64,000 nucleotides of DNA from JBFONV01 sp040779335 (GTDB taxonomy: Bacteria; Pseudomonadota; Gammaproteobacteria; Enterobacterales; Alteromonadaceae), in the NCBI GenBank assembly GCA_040779335.1, contig JBFONV010000002.1, forward strand, positions 186,001-250,000, given 5' to 3'. The position numbers and the translations under genes were made by a program. How positions within the stretch are numbered: position 1 is the first letter of the stretch; every line of letters begins with the position of its first letter. Positions 52,812 to 60,676 of this stretch are shown in pieces. Below the pieces are notes generated by a model. It was given only the letters and a program-made list of their open reading frames with translations, made no database searches and had not been told where the DNA came from.

Positions 52812-53663
52812 TTAACGGCTCAAATCAACTATTAACGTTTTCAACCAACGCTCTTCATTAATAAAACTCCACGACAAATGCTTATACTTATCGGCAACAC
52901 CAATGGCAATAATTTCAGGTTCTGTTTTCCCTTGTGCTAATAGGTTATTCACTAATTCTATACAATCATTGATCATCACAGAGAACTCTTTCAGAGCCGC
53001 TTTGTCAGTCAGTTTGCCATGTCCTGGTATAATCACGACATCATCAGGTACGCTTTGAATAATATGGCGCACATTGGCTAAGTAGCCAGCAACACTACCG
53101 CCACTTTTTAAATCAATAAACGGAAAGCCTATTTCAAAAAATAAATCACCTGTGTGCAGAACATTGGCGTGTTTAAAATAAACAATGGTATCACCATCTG
53201 TATGGCCATTAGGCAAATGAGTTAATTGTATTTGTTCGTTATCTAGAAAAATATTAATACCATCTTTATAAGTAACTACAGGTAAGGCAGCATGTTCATG
53301 CTCTGCATCATTGCTTAATCGTGTTCTAACGTTCTCATGAGCAAATATCGGCGCGTGTTCACCAAAATAACTATTACTGCCAGTATGATCGCCATGAAAG
53401 TGGGTATTCACAATATATTTTAACTCTTTATCGACAATGCTTTTCATCGCGTTTTCTATGCGCTGGGCAAGCGGTTTAAATTGGTCATCAACCAACAATA
53501 ATCCATCTTTTGTGGCAAGCACACCTATGTTACCGCCAGAGCCTTGCAACATATAAACATCGCCTCCAGCAGGAGTCACAGAAATAACAACTTCCTGTTT
53601 TTCTTGTGCCACGGTCATACAGGAGGTAAATAGTAGGAGCAACGCATAAATATGTTGTTTCAT
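52812..53663 (-). CDS. exported MBL-fold metallo-hydrolase
   Basis: A 283-residue periplasmic protein from ATG 53663 (AAGGA seven bases upstream). The signal peptide is MKQHIYALLLLFTSCMTVAQ. The metallo-beta-lactamase fold has THFHGDH (His88, His90, Asp92, His93), the second His in LPNGHTDGDTIVYF with the bridging Asp in LHTGDLFF, and the final His in IIPGHGKLTD. The subgroup resembles SoxH/quinoprotein-relay-like hydrolases rather than true beta-lactamases. Substrate unknown. It is monocistronic, between the protease gene and dinB on the same strand. Confidence 0.88.
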   Translation of the reverse strand: MKQHIYALLLLFTSCMTVAQEKQEVVISVTPAGGDVYMLQGSGGNIGVLATKDGLLLVDDQFKPLAQRIENAMKSIVDKELKYIVNTHFHGDHTGSNSYFGEHAPIFAHENVRTRLSNDAEHEHAALPVVTYKDGINIFLDNEQIQLTHLPNGHTDGDTIVYFKHANVLHTGDLFFEIGFPFIDLKSGGSVAGYLANVRHIIQSVPDDVVIIPGHGKLTDKAALKEFSVMINDCIELVNNLLAQGKTEPEIIAIGVADKYKHLSWSFINEERWLKTLIVDLSR

Positions 53664-53714
53664 AAGCAATCCTTATTGTTTTAATAATAATGGGGTGTAG
53701 CAAATTTTAGTGAT

Positions 53715-53749
53715 GATTAGTCTTAATACCAATGGCATTAAAACTAATG
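53715..53749. repeat. imperfect 13-bp inverted repeat between dinB and the MBL-fold gene
   Basis: GATTAGTCTTAAT (53715-53727) and ATTAAAACTAATG (53737-53749) pair at 11 of 13 positions across a nine-base loop. No strong T run follows. It may be a weak dinB terminator or a dispersed intergenic element. Confidence 0.4.
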
Positions 53750-53818
53750 ATTAAAACAGCTAAATAATAGATGAAAGTGAATAACATAGATAGTGAGGTG
53801 ATCATTGGCAGTACAGTA

Positions 53819-54883
53819 TTACAAAGGCAAAGTTAATTGGTTACTGCTTTGTGATTGCTCTGGGGCTTTAAAACCTAACGTTAAGCCAACTAATCGCACA
53901 CCTCTACCCTTAGAACGTTGATAAGCCTTATCAAGTAACGACAAAAAAGTGTCGAGATCGGTATCAGCTCCTTGCTGCTCTACTGTCGTTTGAGCAAAAT
54001 CGGCAAATTTAAGCTTCACGCCCAACTTAGCAATTTTTCGATCGGTAATTTTAATTAATCGTTGTTCAAGCTTAGGTAATAATTCATGGATGACTTTTTG
54101 ACAATGAGCGATAGTCATTAAATCTTGCGGAAGGGTTGTTTCAATAGCGAGTGATTTTCGTGCTCTTGACGTTTCAACTGCTCTATCATCTTGACCAAAA
54201 CTACGTTTATATAAACTAGTCGCTTGCTTGCCAATTATTTTCTCTAACTCAAATACCGTGCTATTTCGCACGTCGTTACAGGTATTAAAGCCGTGATGAG
54301 AAAGCTTGGCAAAGGTCTTAGGTCCTATACCCTGAATTTTTTTCAACGGTAAGTTTTCGACAAAGCTAGCCACTTGATGAGGAGCAACAATATATTGGCC
54401 ATTGGGTTTATTTTCATCACTGGCAATTTTAGCAATAAATTTATTCGGTGCGACGCCTGCTGATGCAGTCAACGATAATTCCGAGAAGATATCGGCTCTG
54501 ATCGCTTGAGCAATTAACGTGGCACTGCCTTGATATAACTGACAGTCACTAACATCCAAATAGGCTTCATCAAGTGATAATGGCTCTATAAGTTGGGTAT
54601 AGCGCTTAAAAATACGTCGGATTTGTTCAGAGACCTCTTTGTATACAGACATACGGCCATTGACTATTTTCAAATCAGGACAAAGCTGCTTGGCGGTTAT
54701 AGCTGGCATGGCAGAGCGAACGCCATATTGGCGCGCGATATAATTACAGGTACAAAGTACGCTGCGAGGGCCATCCCACCCCACCGCTAATGGAACATTT
54801 TGATATTGGGGATTGTCACGCATTTCCACAGCAGCGTAAAAACAATCCATATCTATATGTATTATTTTACGATTAGCGCTCAC
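53819..54883 (-). CDS. dinB: DNA polymerase IV
   Basis: A Y-family translesion polymerase, 354 residues. The catalytic acidic residues are in IIHIDMDCFYAAVEMRDNP (Asp11 and Asp13 region) and SLDEAYLDV (Asp105, Glu106). The family also shows CNYIARQYGVRSAMP, ASAGVAPNKFIAKIASDENKPNG, the HhH segment LPLKKIQGIGPKTFAKL and the little-finger domain. The last residues, NQLTLPL, match the QLxLxL beta-clamp-binding tail of E. coli Pol IV. A degenerate LexA box precedes it at 54935-54954. Confidence 0.96.
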   Translation of the reverse strand: MSANRKIIHIDMDCFYAAVEMRDNPQYQNVPLAVGWDGPRSVLCTCNYIARQYGVRSAMPAITAKQLCPDLKIVNGRMSVYKEVSEQIRRIFKRYTQLIEPLSLDEAYLDVSDCQLYQGSATLIAQAIRADIFSELSLTASAGVAPNKFIAKIASDENKPNGQYIVAPHQVASFVENLPLKKIQGIGPKTFAKLSHHGFNTCNDVRNSTVFELEKIIGKQATSLYKRSFGQDDRAVETSRARKSLAIETTLPQDLMTIAHCQKVIHELLPKLEQRLIKITDRKIAKLGVKLKFADFAQTTVEQQGADTDLDTFLSLLDKAYQRSKGRGVRLVGLTLGFKAPEQSQSSNQLTLPL

Positions 54884-54934
54884 GGTTTAACTCATAAAAA
54901 CTTTGTATTGTGCAATAGTGACACGAGAGAAATA

Positions 54935-54954
54935 AACTGTCTACAAATACTGTA
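54935..54954 (-). promoter_or_regulatory. candidate degenerate LexA box upstream of dinB
   Basis: AACTGTCTACAAATACTGTA on the plus strand matches the 20-base gammaproteobacterial SOS consensus at 15 positions, with CTGT on one side and ACTG instead of ACAG on the other. It lies 52-71 bases upstream of the dinB start. Two directly repeated ACTGTATAAA half-sites start within and beside it (54949-54970). Confidence 0.5.
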
Positions 54955-54970
54955 TAAACACTGTATAAAA

Positions 54971-55717
54971 CTATTTTATCTTGTCACTATCGATAGAAAG
55001 CTGGTCAATAGCATTATTGAGCTTGGTTAAGGTATCAGGATATAATTTCAGATAGTGCTTGCTAATATATATACCAAACGGCTTTGCTATTTCCGCATAT
55101 TGCTCAAATAAATCTATGTTTAGGCCTTCATCTATAACGGCTTGCTTAAATACTCTTTCTGAGATAAAAACAGCGTCGACCCTTTTAGTTAATAGCATTT
55201 TCGGCAATTTATTTAAACGCATTGCCGCTTGCACTTTATAACCTTTAGACGCTAGCCATTTATGGGTATTGCTATTGAAGTGAGAGCTCACTATAGCTTG
55301 AGATTTAAAGTTAGGCTGTTTCGGTGTTAAAACAGAGTCTTTTAATACGTACCACGACCAACGGTTAATGAGCAGCGGTTTACTAAATACTGCGATTTTG
55401 TCTCGCTCTTTATTTTGTGAAGCTAACAAAAAACCATCCGCTCGATTTTCTTTAACTTGATAAACGACCTTGGCGTAATTCGGTAATAGAATGTAATTCG
55501 GGGTAATTTTCGCTTTAGCGAAGGCCTGTTCTGCAAGCGTAATCCCCTCACCTGTCACTTGTTTGTTTTGTTGGTAAGAATAGGGTGGAAAATTCGGCAC
55601 AGCGAAGGTAATGGTTTGCTGAGCACAAACCCATTGCGTTGCAAAATACAGACATATTATGCACAGACGAAAAGTATCAATCATCCTCTGTTTTATTGTA
55701 CTCATAAAAACTAGCAT
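54971..55717 (-). CDS. periplasmic solute-binding protein, family 3 (orphan)
   Basis: Up to 248 residues. The likely signal peptide starts at an internal Met (MIDTFRLCIICLYFATQWVCAQQ, from 55684), and the exact start is uncertain among 55717, 55705 and 55684. The mature part starts TITFAVPNFPPYSYQQNKQVTGEGITLAEQAF, the family 3 solute-binding signature, with NRADGFLLASQNKERDKIAVFSKPL. No transporter genes are nearby, as with the other two such proteins in this window. Its 3' end borders the dinB promoter. Confidence 0.78.
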   Translation of the reverse strand: MLVFMSTIKQRMIDTFRLCIICLYFATQWVCAQQTITFAVPNFPPYSYQQNKQVTGEGITLAEQAFAKAKITPNYILLPNYAKVVYQVKENRADGFLLASQNKERDKIAVFSKPLLINRWSWYVLKDSVLTPKQPNFKSQAIVSSHFNSNTHKWLASKGYKVQAAMRLNKLPKMLLTKRVDAVFISERVFKQAVIDEGLNIDLFEQYAEIAKPFGIYISKHYLKLYPDTLTKLNNAIDQLSIDSDKIK

Positions 55718-55808
55718 TTAAACATCTACAACTTACCGCGCCTATTTTTAGTATACCCCAGATGAATCAAAGCAGAAAATTTGCACAATTCATTATTTTT
55801 GGGCGAAA

Positions 55809-55834
55809 AAAAACTCAATGTATATTGAGTTTTT
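55809..55834 (-). terminator. terminator of the nqr-apbE-nqrM transcript
   Basis: Perfect 11-bp stem AAAAACTCAAT (55809-55819) / ATTGAGTTTTT (55824-55834) with a GTAT loop. On the minus strand it is followed by more T, eight in all. It lies 18 bases after the nqrM stop. Confidence 0.88.
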
Positions 55835-55851
55835 ATTATATGAAATGTTAA

Positions 55852-56073
55852 TCAGATATTTTTTATATCAATTTGTTGCTGCTTAAGTGCTGCTTTACGT
55901 TCGCGTTCAAGTCTTTTTTCACAAGGGTTATCGCAATCACAGGCCTTTTCAATTCCCATTGTGGCTAAACCACCGCAGCTACCTGCCAAGCTCTTCTTTT
56001 GAAAAATATAACCAACAGCCATACCTAAAACAACCACTAAGAAAAATACTAATGTGATAAAGAATAATGTCAT
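55852..56073 (-). CDS. nqrM: Na+-NQR maturation protein NqrM
   Basis: A 73-residue protein from ATG 56073 (GAGGA ribosome site five bases upstream). One N-terminal transmembrane helix (FFITLVFFLVVVLGMAVGYIF) is followed by the cysteine motif GSCGGLATMGIEKACDCDNPCEKR. NqrM (formerly DUF539) is needed to deliver iron to the iron site between NqrD and NqrE. It lies after apbE at the end of the nqr locus. Confidence 0.93.
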   Translation of the reverse strand: MTLFFITLVFFLVVVLGMAVGYIFQKKSLAGSCGGLATMGIEKACDCDNPCEKRLERERKAALKQQQIDIKNI

Positions 56074-56119
56074 ATTGTCCTCACTGAACACGCTCTACTG
56101 AAATTGTTCGTTAAAATGA

Positions 56120-57136
56120 CTACTTGAGATATGGCATGAATTTTACCGTGATTTGCTCTTTAAAGCCATCATCAGTTTTAGAAATAAGATACGCGGCTAT
56201 ATTATTTTCCTGAGCAAACGCATAGGCCTCATCCTCCCCCATTACCATCATAGCTGTAGATAAACCATCGGCGGTCATCGATGACGGGTGAATAACAGTC
56301 ACCGACACCAATTTATGGCTAATTGGCTTTCCGGTATGTGGATCAATGATATGAGAAAAACGTTGACCATCCGCTTCAAAATAAATGCGGTAGTCGCCAG
56401 ACGTTGCCACGGCGTTATCTTTTGGCACAATTATTTGCTGTACCGATCTTTCCTCACTGATCGGTTTTTCAATGGCGACATGCCAAAGTTCACCTGTATG
56501 CTTAAATCCCTTTAAACGCATCTCACCACCAATTTCCACCAAGTAGTTTTCAAAGCCTTCTTTCTCAAGCAGTTCAGCAACCATATCGACGCCATAGCCT
56601 TTGGCAATGGTCGATAAATCAACATACAAATCAGGAATGGCTTTACTCATTAAGTTGCCGTTAAGCGTGAGCTTATCTAACCCAATTCTTGCTTTGGTAG
56701 CAGCAAGCACCTCATCACTAGGTACCGTTTCGGGACGATATTCAGGACCAAATCCCCAAAGATTAACCAACGGTCCAACCGTGACATCAAGTTTTCCTTG
56801 GCTAAGCTGCCCTAAACGAATTGCTTCAGCAACGACACGCTGTAACCCTTTAGAGATTGGTGTGCCGGTAAGTGATTGCGAGCGGTTAAACAATGAAAGT
56901 TCTGAGTCAGGAATGTAAGTAGACATCTCTTGGTTAACTTGTTTAAGCAAAGTATCAATTTTTTGCTGTAATTGGGCTTTATCAAAAGAACTGGCTGCAA
57001 CCACTTTAATATTATAGGTTGTGCCCATGGTAGGGGCTTGCAGCAGTATTTCGTCTAATGCACCATCGTTGCTGGGAAAACAGCCAATTAACAGCAAGGA
57101 AATAAATAAAAATACAATTGATTTAATCTGCTTCAT
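56120..57136 (-). CDS. apbE: FAD:protein FMN transferase ApbE (flavinyltransferase for NQR)
   Basis: A 338-residue lipoprotein; lipobox LLIGC (Cys19). ApbE covalently attaches FMN from FAD to Thr residues of NqrB and NqrC in the periplasm. Family motifs are APTMGTTYNIKVV, EMSTYIPDSELSLFNRS, VDLSTIAKGYGVDMVAELLE, YLVEIGGEMRLKG, AVATSGDYRIYFEADGQRFSHIIDPHTGKPI and TADGLSTAMMVMG with the metal Asp. It lies just downstream of nqrF, its functional partner locus, with a 233-base gap containing a hairpin terminator and a palindromic element. Confidence 0.96.
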   Translation of the reverse strand: MKQIKSIVFLFISLLLIGCFPSNDGALDEILLQAPTMGTTYNIKVVAASSFDKAQLQQKIDTLLKQVNQEMSTYIPDSELSLFNRSQSLTGTPISKGLQRVVAEAIRLGQLSQGKLDVTVGPLVNLWGFGPEYRPETVPSDEVLAATKARIGLDKLTLNGNLMSKAIPDLYVDLSTIAKGYGVDMVAELLEKEGFENYLVEIGGEMRLKGFKHTGELWHVAIEKPISEERSVQQIIVPKDNAVATSGDYRIYFEADGQRFSHIIDPHTGKPISHKLVSVTVIHPSSMTADGLSTAMMVMGEDEAYAFAQENNIAAYLISKTDDGFKEQITVKFMPYLK

Positions 57137-57215
57137 TCCAGTTGTCCTAATAATTCATTTATCTAAATAACCTTTATTTAAGCGAATTAAATCAGCCAAA
57201 GTCACTTAGATAAAT

Positions 57216-57239
57216 AAAAGGTGACCTAAGCCACCTTTT
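57216..57239 (-). terminator. hairpin between nqrF and apbE
   Basis: Stem AAAAGGTG (57216-57223) / CACCTTTT (57232-57239) with an eight-base loop. The T tract on the minus strand is interrupted (TTTTATTTA), so it may be a partial terminator that lets some nqr transcription continue into apbE. Confidence 0.6.
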
Positions 57240-57250
57240 ATTTTTATTCC

Positions 57251-57373
57251 ATAACATTTAATTTTGAGCGGTATTTTGGCGGTTAATCAAGGCAGAAGCA
57301 CGGAACCTAGTTTACTAGGTGAGTACTTCTAACGCCGAGTAGCAGTCAAAAGACCATCAAAATAAGATGTTAT
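57251..57373. repeat. 123-bp imperfect palindromic element starting on the nqrF stop codon
   Basis: Both ends read ATAACAT inward (57251-57257 and the complement of 57367-57373), and the similarity of the two arms continues for tens of bases (ATTTTGA near both, then G/T-rich, then AGAAG). The centre is a perfect hairpin ACCTAG-TTTA-CTAGGT (57305-57320). The right end overlaps the nqrF stop codon. It resembles a MITE-like or REP-like intergenic unit; no transposase frame is inside. Confidence 0.6.
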
Positions 57374-58593
57374 CCACCGAAGTCGTCGAGTAAGATGTTT
57401 TCATCTTCTACGCCTAAATCTTTAAGCATATGAATAACCGCCGCGTTCATCATTGGTGGCCCACACATGTAATATTCACAATCTTCAGGTGCTTCATGAT
57501 CTTTCAAATATTGTTCATAAAGTACATTGTGAATAAAACCAGTTAAACCATCCCAGTTATCTTCAGGTTGTGGATCTGATAATGCTACATGCCACTCAAA
57601 ATTATCGTTTTCAGCTGCAAGCATGTTGTAATCATCTTCGTAGAACATTTCACGAAGTGAACGCGCACCATACCAGAAACTCATCTTACGCTTGGTATGA
57701 AGGCGCTTAAGTTGATCAAAGATATGTGAACGCATTGGTGCCATACCCGCACCACCACCAATAAAGACCATTTCTGCATCGGTATCTTTAGCGAAGAATT
57801 CACCAAATGGACCTGAAATAGTCACCTTATCACCGGGTTTCAAGCTAAATATATACGACGACATTTTACCTGCTGGTAAATGCAATTTACCAGGAGGTGG
57901 CGTTGCAATACGTACGTTAAGCATGATGATGCCTTCTTCCAATGGATAATTAGCCATTGAATAAGCACGCAATGTTGGTGTATCAACTTTTGATTCCACG
58001 TCAAAGAAACCAAAGTGCTCCCAGTCACCACGATACTGTTCATCAATATCAAAGTCTGAGTATTTAACATGATAGGCTGGTGCTTCAATTTGAATATAAC
58101 CACCCGCTCTAAATGGTACTGACTCGCCATCAGGAATTCTAAGCTTCAACTCTTTGATAAAGGTTGCTTTGTTATCATTAGAGATAACTTCACATTCCCA
58201 CTGTTGAACACCAAAAATTTCATCTTCTAATTCAATATCCATGTCTTGCTTAACAGCAACTTGACATGCTAAACGACAGCCTTGTTTTGCTTCACGTTTA
58301 GTAATGTGACCTAATTCAGTTGGCAAAATATCGCCACCACCTGAATGTACTTCAACACGACACTGACCACATGTACCACCGCCGCCACAAGCTGAAGGTA
58401 TAAAAATACCTTGATCTGCAAGCGAGCTTAAAAGTTTTCCGCCAGCAGCTGTAGTAACCGCTTTACTCGGATCGCCATTAATTGAAATAGTCACGTCACC
58501 TTCAGCAACCAACTTTGATTTAGCAAATAAGATTACTAGTACCAAAGCGATAACGATTGTAGTGAACATGCCTACGCCGAGAATAATTTCCAT
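57370..58593 (-). CDS. nqrF: Na+-NQR subunit F (NADH dehydrogenase, FAD and 2Fe-2S)
   Basis: The electron entry subunit, 407 residues. One N-terminal transmembrane helix (residues 3-24) is followed by a plant-type ferredoxin domain with cluster ligands Cys69, Cys75, Cys78 and Cys110 (ACGGGGTCGQC...CRLAC). A FAD/NADH reductase domain follows, with RAYSMANYP (FAD), GPFGEFF, MVFIGGGAGMAPMRSHIFDQL (NADH) and CEYYMCGPPMMNAAV. The terminal LLDDFGG matches the family. A good AAGGAAAA site precedes the ATG. It is last of the six nqr genes. Confidence 0.98.
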   Translation of the reverse strand: MEIILGVGMFTTIVIALVLVILFAKSKLVAEGDVTISINGDPSKAVTTAAGGKLLSSLADQGIFIPSACGGGGTCGQCRVEVHSGGGDILPTELGHITKREAKQGCRLACQVAVKQDMDIELEDEIFGVQQWECEVISNDNKATFIKELKLRIPDGESVPFRAGGYIQIEAPAYHVKYSDFDIDEQYRGDWEHFGFFDVESKVDTPTLRAYSMANYPLEEGIIMLNVRIATPPPGKLHLPAGKMSSYIFSLKPGDKVTISGPFGEFFAKDTDAEMVFIGGGAGMAPMRSHIFDQLKRLHTKRKMSFWYGARSLREMFYEDDYNMLAAENDNFEWHVALSDPQPEDNWDGLTGFIHNVLYEQYLKDHEAPEDCEYYMCGPPMMNAAVIHMLKDLGVEDENILLDDFGG

Positions 58594-58658
58594 CGACTTT
58601 TCCTTTACACTTTTCTAGGAGAAGACACTTACATTAAGTGTCTTCTGCGTTAATCTTA

Positions 58659-59282
58659 TTATAACGAAATACCACCGAAAGAAAGAAAGCCAAACGCCAT
58701 CAATCCTGCAGTAATAAAAGTAATACCTAAACCTTTAAGCCCATTTGGCACGTCAGAATATTTCATCTTTTCGCGGATACCAGCAAGTAATACAATTGCC
58801 AATGCCCAACCAACACCTGATCCTATTCCATATACCAACGACTCACCAAGTGTATAGTTACGAGCAACCATAAACGATACTGCACCAAAAATAGCACAGT
58901 TAACGGTGATCAAAGGCAAGAAAATACCTAATGCTTGATAAAGTGCAGGGAAGTACTTATCTAACACCATTTCAAGTATTTGAACCAATGCGGCAATCAC
59001 ACCGATAAAGGTAATGAATGACAAGAAGCTTAAATCAATTGATTGTGTTGGGTCTGTAACCCCCATCATGCTATCGAGGGCACCAGGCGCCAAAATTGCT
59101 TGATAGATAATTTGGTTGGCGGGAACCGCTATACCCAATACAACAATAACGGCAACACCAAGACCTATAGCTGTACTGACTTTCTTTGAAACAGCCAAGA
59201 AAGTACACATACCTAAGAAAAACGTTAAGGCGATGTTCTCAATAAAAATAGTTTTAACGAATAAACTAATATAATGTTCCAT
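58659..59282 (-). CDS. nqrE: Na+-NQR subunit E
   Basis: A 207-residue membrane subunit with about six transmembrane helices, one of the NqrD/NqrE pair that holds the membrane-embedded iron center. It starts MEHYISLFVKTIFIENIALTFFLGMCTFLAVSKKV, with the conserved Cys26, and has the second Cys in PLITVNCAIFGAVSFM. These Cys are expected iron ligands. It lies three bases after nqrD. Confidence 0.97.
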   Translation of the reverse strand: MEHYISLFVKTIFIENIALTFFLGMCTFLAVSKKVSTAIGLGVAVIVVLGIAVPANQIIYQAILAPGALDSMMGVTDPTQSIDLSFLSFITFIGVIAALVQILEMVLDKYFPALYQALGIFLPLITVNCAIFGAVSFMVARNYTLGESLVYGIGSGVGWALAIVLLAGIREKMKYSDVPNGLKGLGITFITAGLMAFGFLSFGGISL

Positions 59283-59285
59283 TGG

Positions 59286-59909
59286 TTAATCCTTCTCAAC
59301 TTGTGCAGGCTTCCATTGGCGAATAGCCCAAATGATTAAACCAATGATGAAGAATGAGCTAAATGGTAAAACCAATAAGCCATTTGCTTGATACCAACCA
59401 CCGTTTTGAATCAATGGTAGTATTTCAATGCCAAACAACGTACCAAATCCAAATAATTCACGTAAGAATGCTACGGTCATTAAAATAAAGCCATAACCTA
59501 AGCCATTACCAATACCATCCATAAAACTTACGACTGGTTTTTCTTTCATCGCAAACGCTTCAGCACGTCCCATAACAATACAGTTGGTAATGATCAAACC
59601 GACAAAAACCGACAGTTCTTTTGACAACTGATAAGAGAATGCTTTAAGCACCTGATCTACCACTATAACCAATGAAGCAATAATAGCCATCTGCACGATA
59701 ATTCGAACACTTGAAGGAATATGATTACGGATTATCGAAATAAATAAATTCGAAAAAGCCGTAACAAATACAACTGCAAGGGTCATTACCAAGGCATTGA
59801 CCATTGAACTGGTTACCGCTAACGCTGAACAAATACCTAATACTTGTAAAGCAATCGGGTTATTGTCAACGATAGGACTAGTTAATACTTTTTTAGTATC
59901 TGAAGACAT
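59286..59909 (-). CDS. nqrD: Na+-NQR subunit D
   Basis: A 207-residue membrane subunit, paralogous to NqrE. The conserved cysteines are in NPIALQVLGICSALAVTSSM and IVGLIITNCIVMGRAEAFAM (as read here, VFVGLIITNCIVMGRAEAFA), expected to coordinate the iron shared with NqrE. Six hydrophobic segments. Its start codon overlaps the nqrC stop by one base, so translation is coupled. Confidence 0.97.
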   Translation of the reverse strand: MSSDTKKVLTSPIVDNNPIALQVLGICSALAVTSSMVNALVMTLAVVFVTAFSNLFISIIRNHIPSSVRIIVQMAIIASLVIVVDQVLKAFSYQLSKELSVFVGLIITNCIVMGRAEAFAMKEKPVVSFMDGIGNGLGYGFILMTVAFLRELFGFGTLFGIEILPLIQNGGWYQANGLLVLPFSSFFIIGLIIWAIRQWKPAQVEKD

Positions 59910-60676
59910 TATTTCAGCCCTCCACGATTTTTAGTAATGAAAGACTTGTAGCCTTCTTTACCAAACCAAAATTGTAGTGTGTGCGTAACACCGTTACTGG
60001 TTAATGTTGCACCAGACAGTGCATCTACACCATGAATATCGTCAGCCTTAGCACCACCTTTAACAAGCTTACTTGCAACTTCACCTGCTTGGTTATAGAT
60101 TTTCTTGCCTGGCCATTTAGCTTTCCAATTAGGATTTAGCACCTCAGCACCTAAGCCCGGAGTTTCCTTATGGTCCGAATAAATAACACTTTTCACCGTA
60201 TTCAAATCAGCTTCAAGACCAACATAACCGTACATTAAATCCCAAAGACCTGAACCAACTATTGGAAAAACAACAGTATCAACCTTACCAGCTTCATTGC
60301 GCACAATGTAAATGACTGCGTCATGTGAACGACGATTAATTCCGGCAATATCGTTTTCTGGTTTCTCTGATTTAGCCATATCGCGAGAGTTACGACGTTC
60401 ATCAAAAAGATCAGTATTACCTTCGATAAATTCACCAGAATCAAGATCAATCATCTTAGCTTCAACAAATTTATTGTAAGTGCCAACAATATCTTTACCA
60501 GCAACCCCCAATAGATTAGATGCTTCTAATATTTTAGTTTGCTTATCAAGCAATTTATTCGCAGTTTGTAATGGCTTTAATTGAATCGCAGAAAACGATA
60601 CTAATAATGCACAAACAAGACAAACAACGAAAACAAAACCAACCGTTTTGCCAAATGTTTCTTTGTTACTAGACAT
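59909..60676 (-). CDS. nqrC: Na+-NQR subunit C (FMN-binding)
   Basis: A 255-residue subunit from ATG 60676, chosen because GGAGG lies ten bases upstream; a TTG at 60685 is too close to that site. One N-terminal helix (GFVFVVCLVCALLVSF) is followed by a periplasmic FMN-binding domain with the covalent flavinylation motif DALSGATLTSNGV (Thr in SGAT), attached by ApbE. It overlaps nqrB by eight bases. Confidence 0.97.
   Translation of the reverse strand: MSSNKETFGKTVGFVFVVCLVCALLVSFSAIQLKPLQTANKLLDKQTKILEASNLLGVAGKDIVGTYNKFVEAKMIDLDSGEFIEGNTDLFDERRNSRDMAKSEKPENDIAGINRRSHDAVIYIVRNEAGKVDTVVFPIVGSGLWDLMYGYVGLEADLNTVKSVIYSDHKETPGLGAEVLNPNWKAKWPGKKIYNQAGEVASKLVKGGAKADDIHGVDALSGATLTSNGVTHTLQFWFGKEGYKSFITKNRGGLK

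Noticed and set aside
52812..53663. Considered as a true metallo-beta-lactamase resistance gene.
   Set aside because: The HxHxDH motif is shared by the whole MBL superfamily; the sequence looks like a SoxH/quinoprotein-relay-type hydrolase, and nothing shows lactamase specificity.
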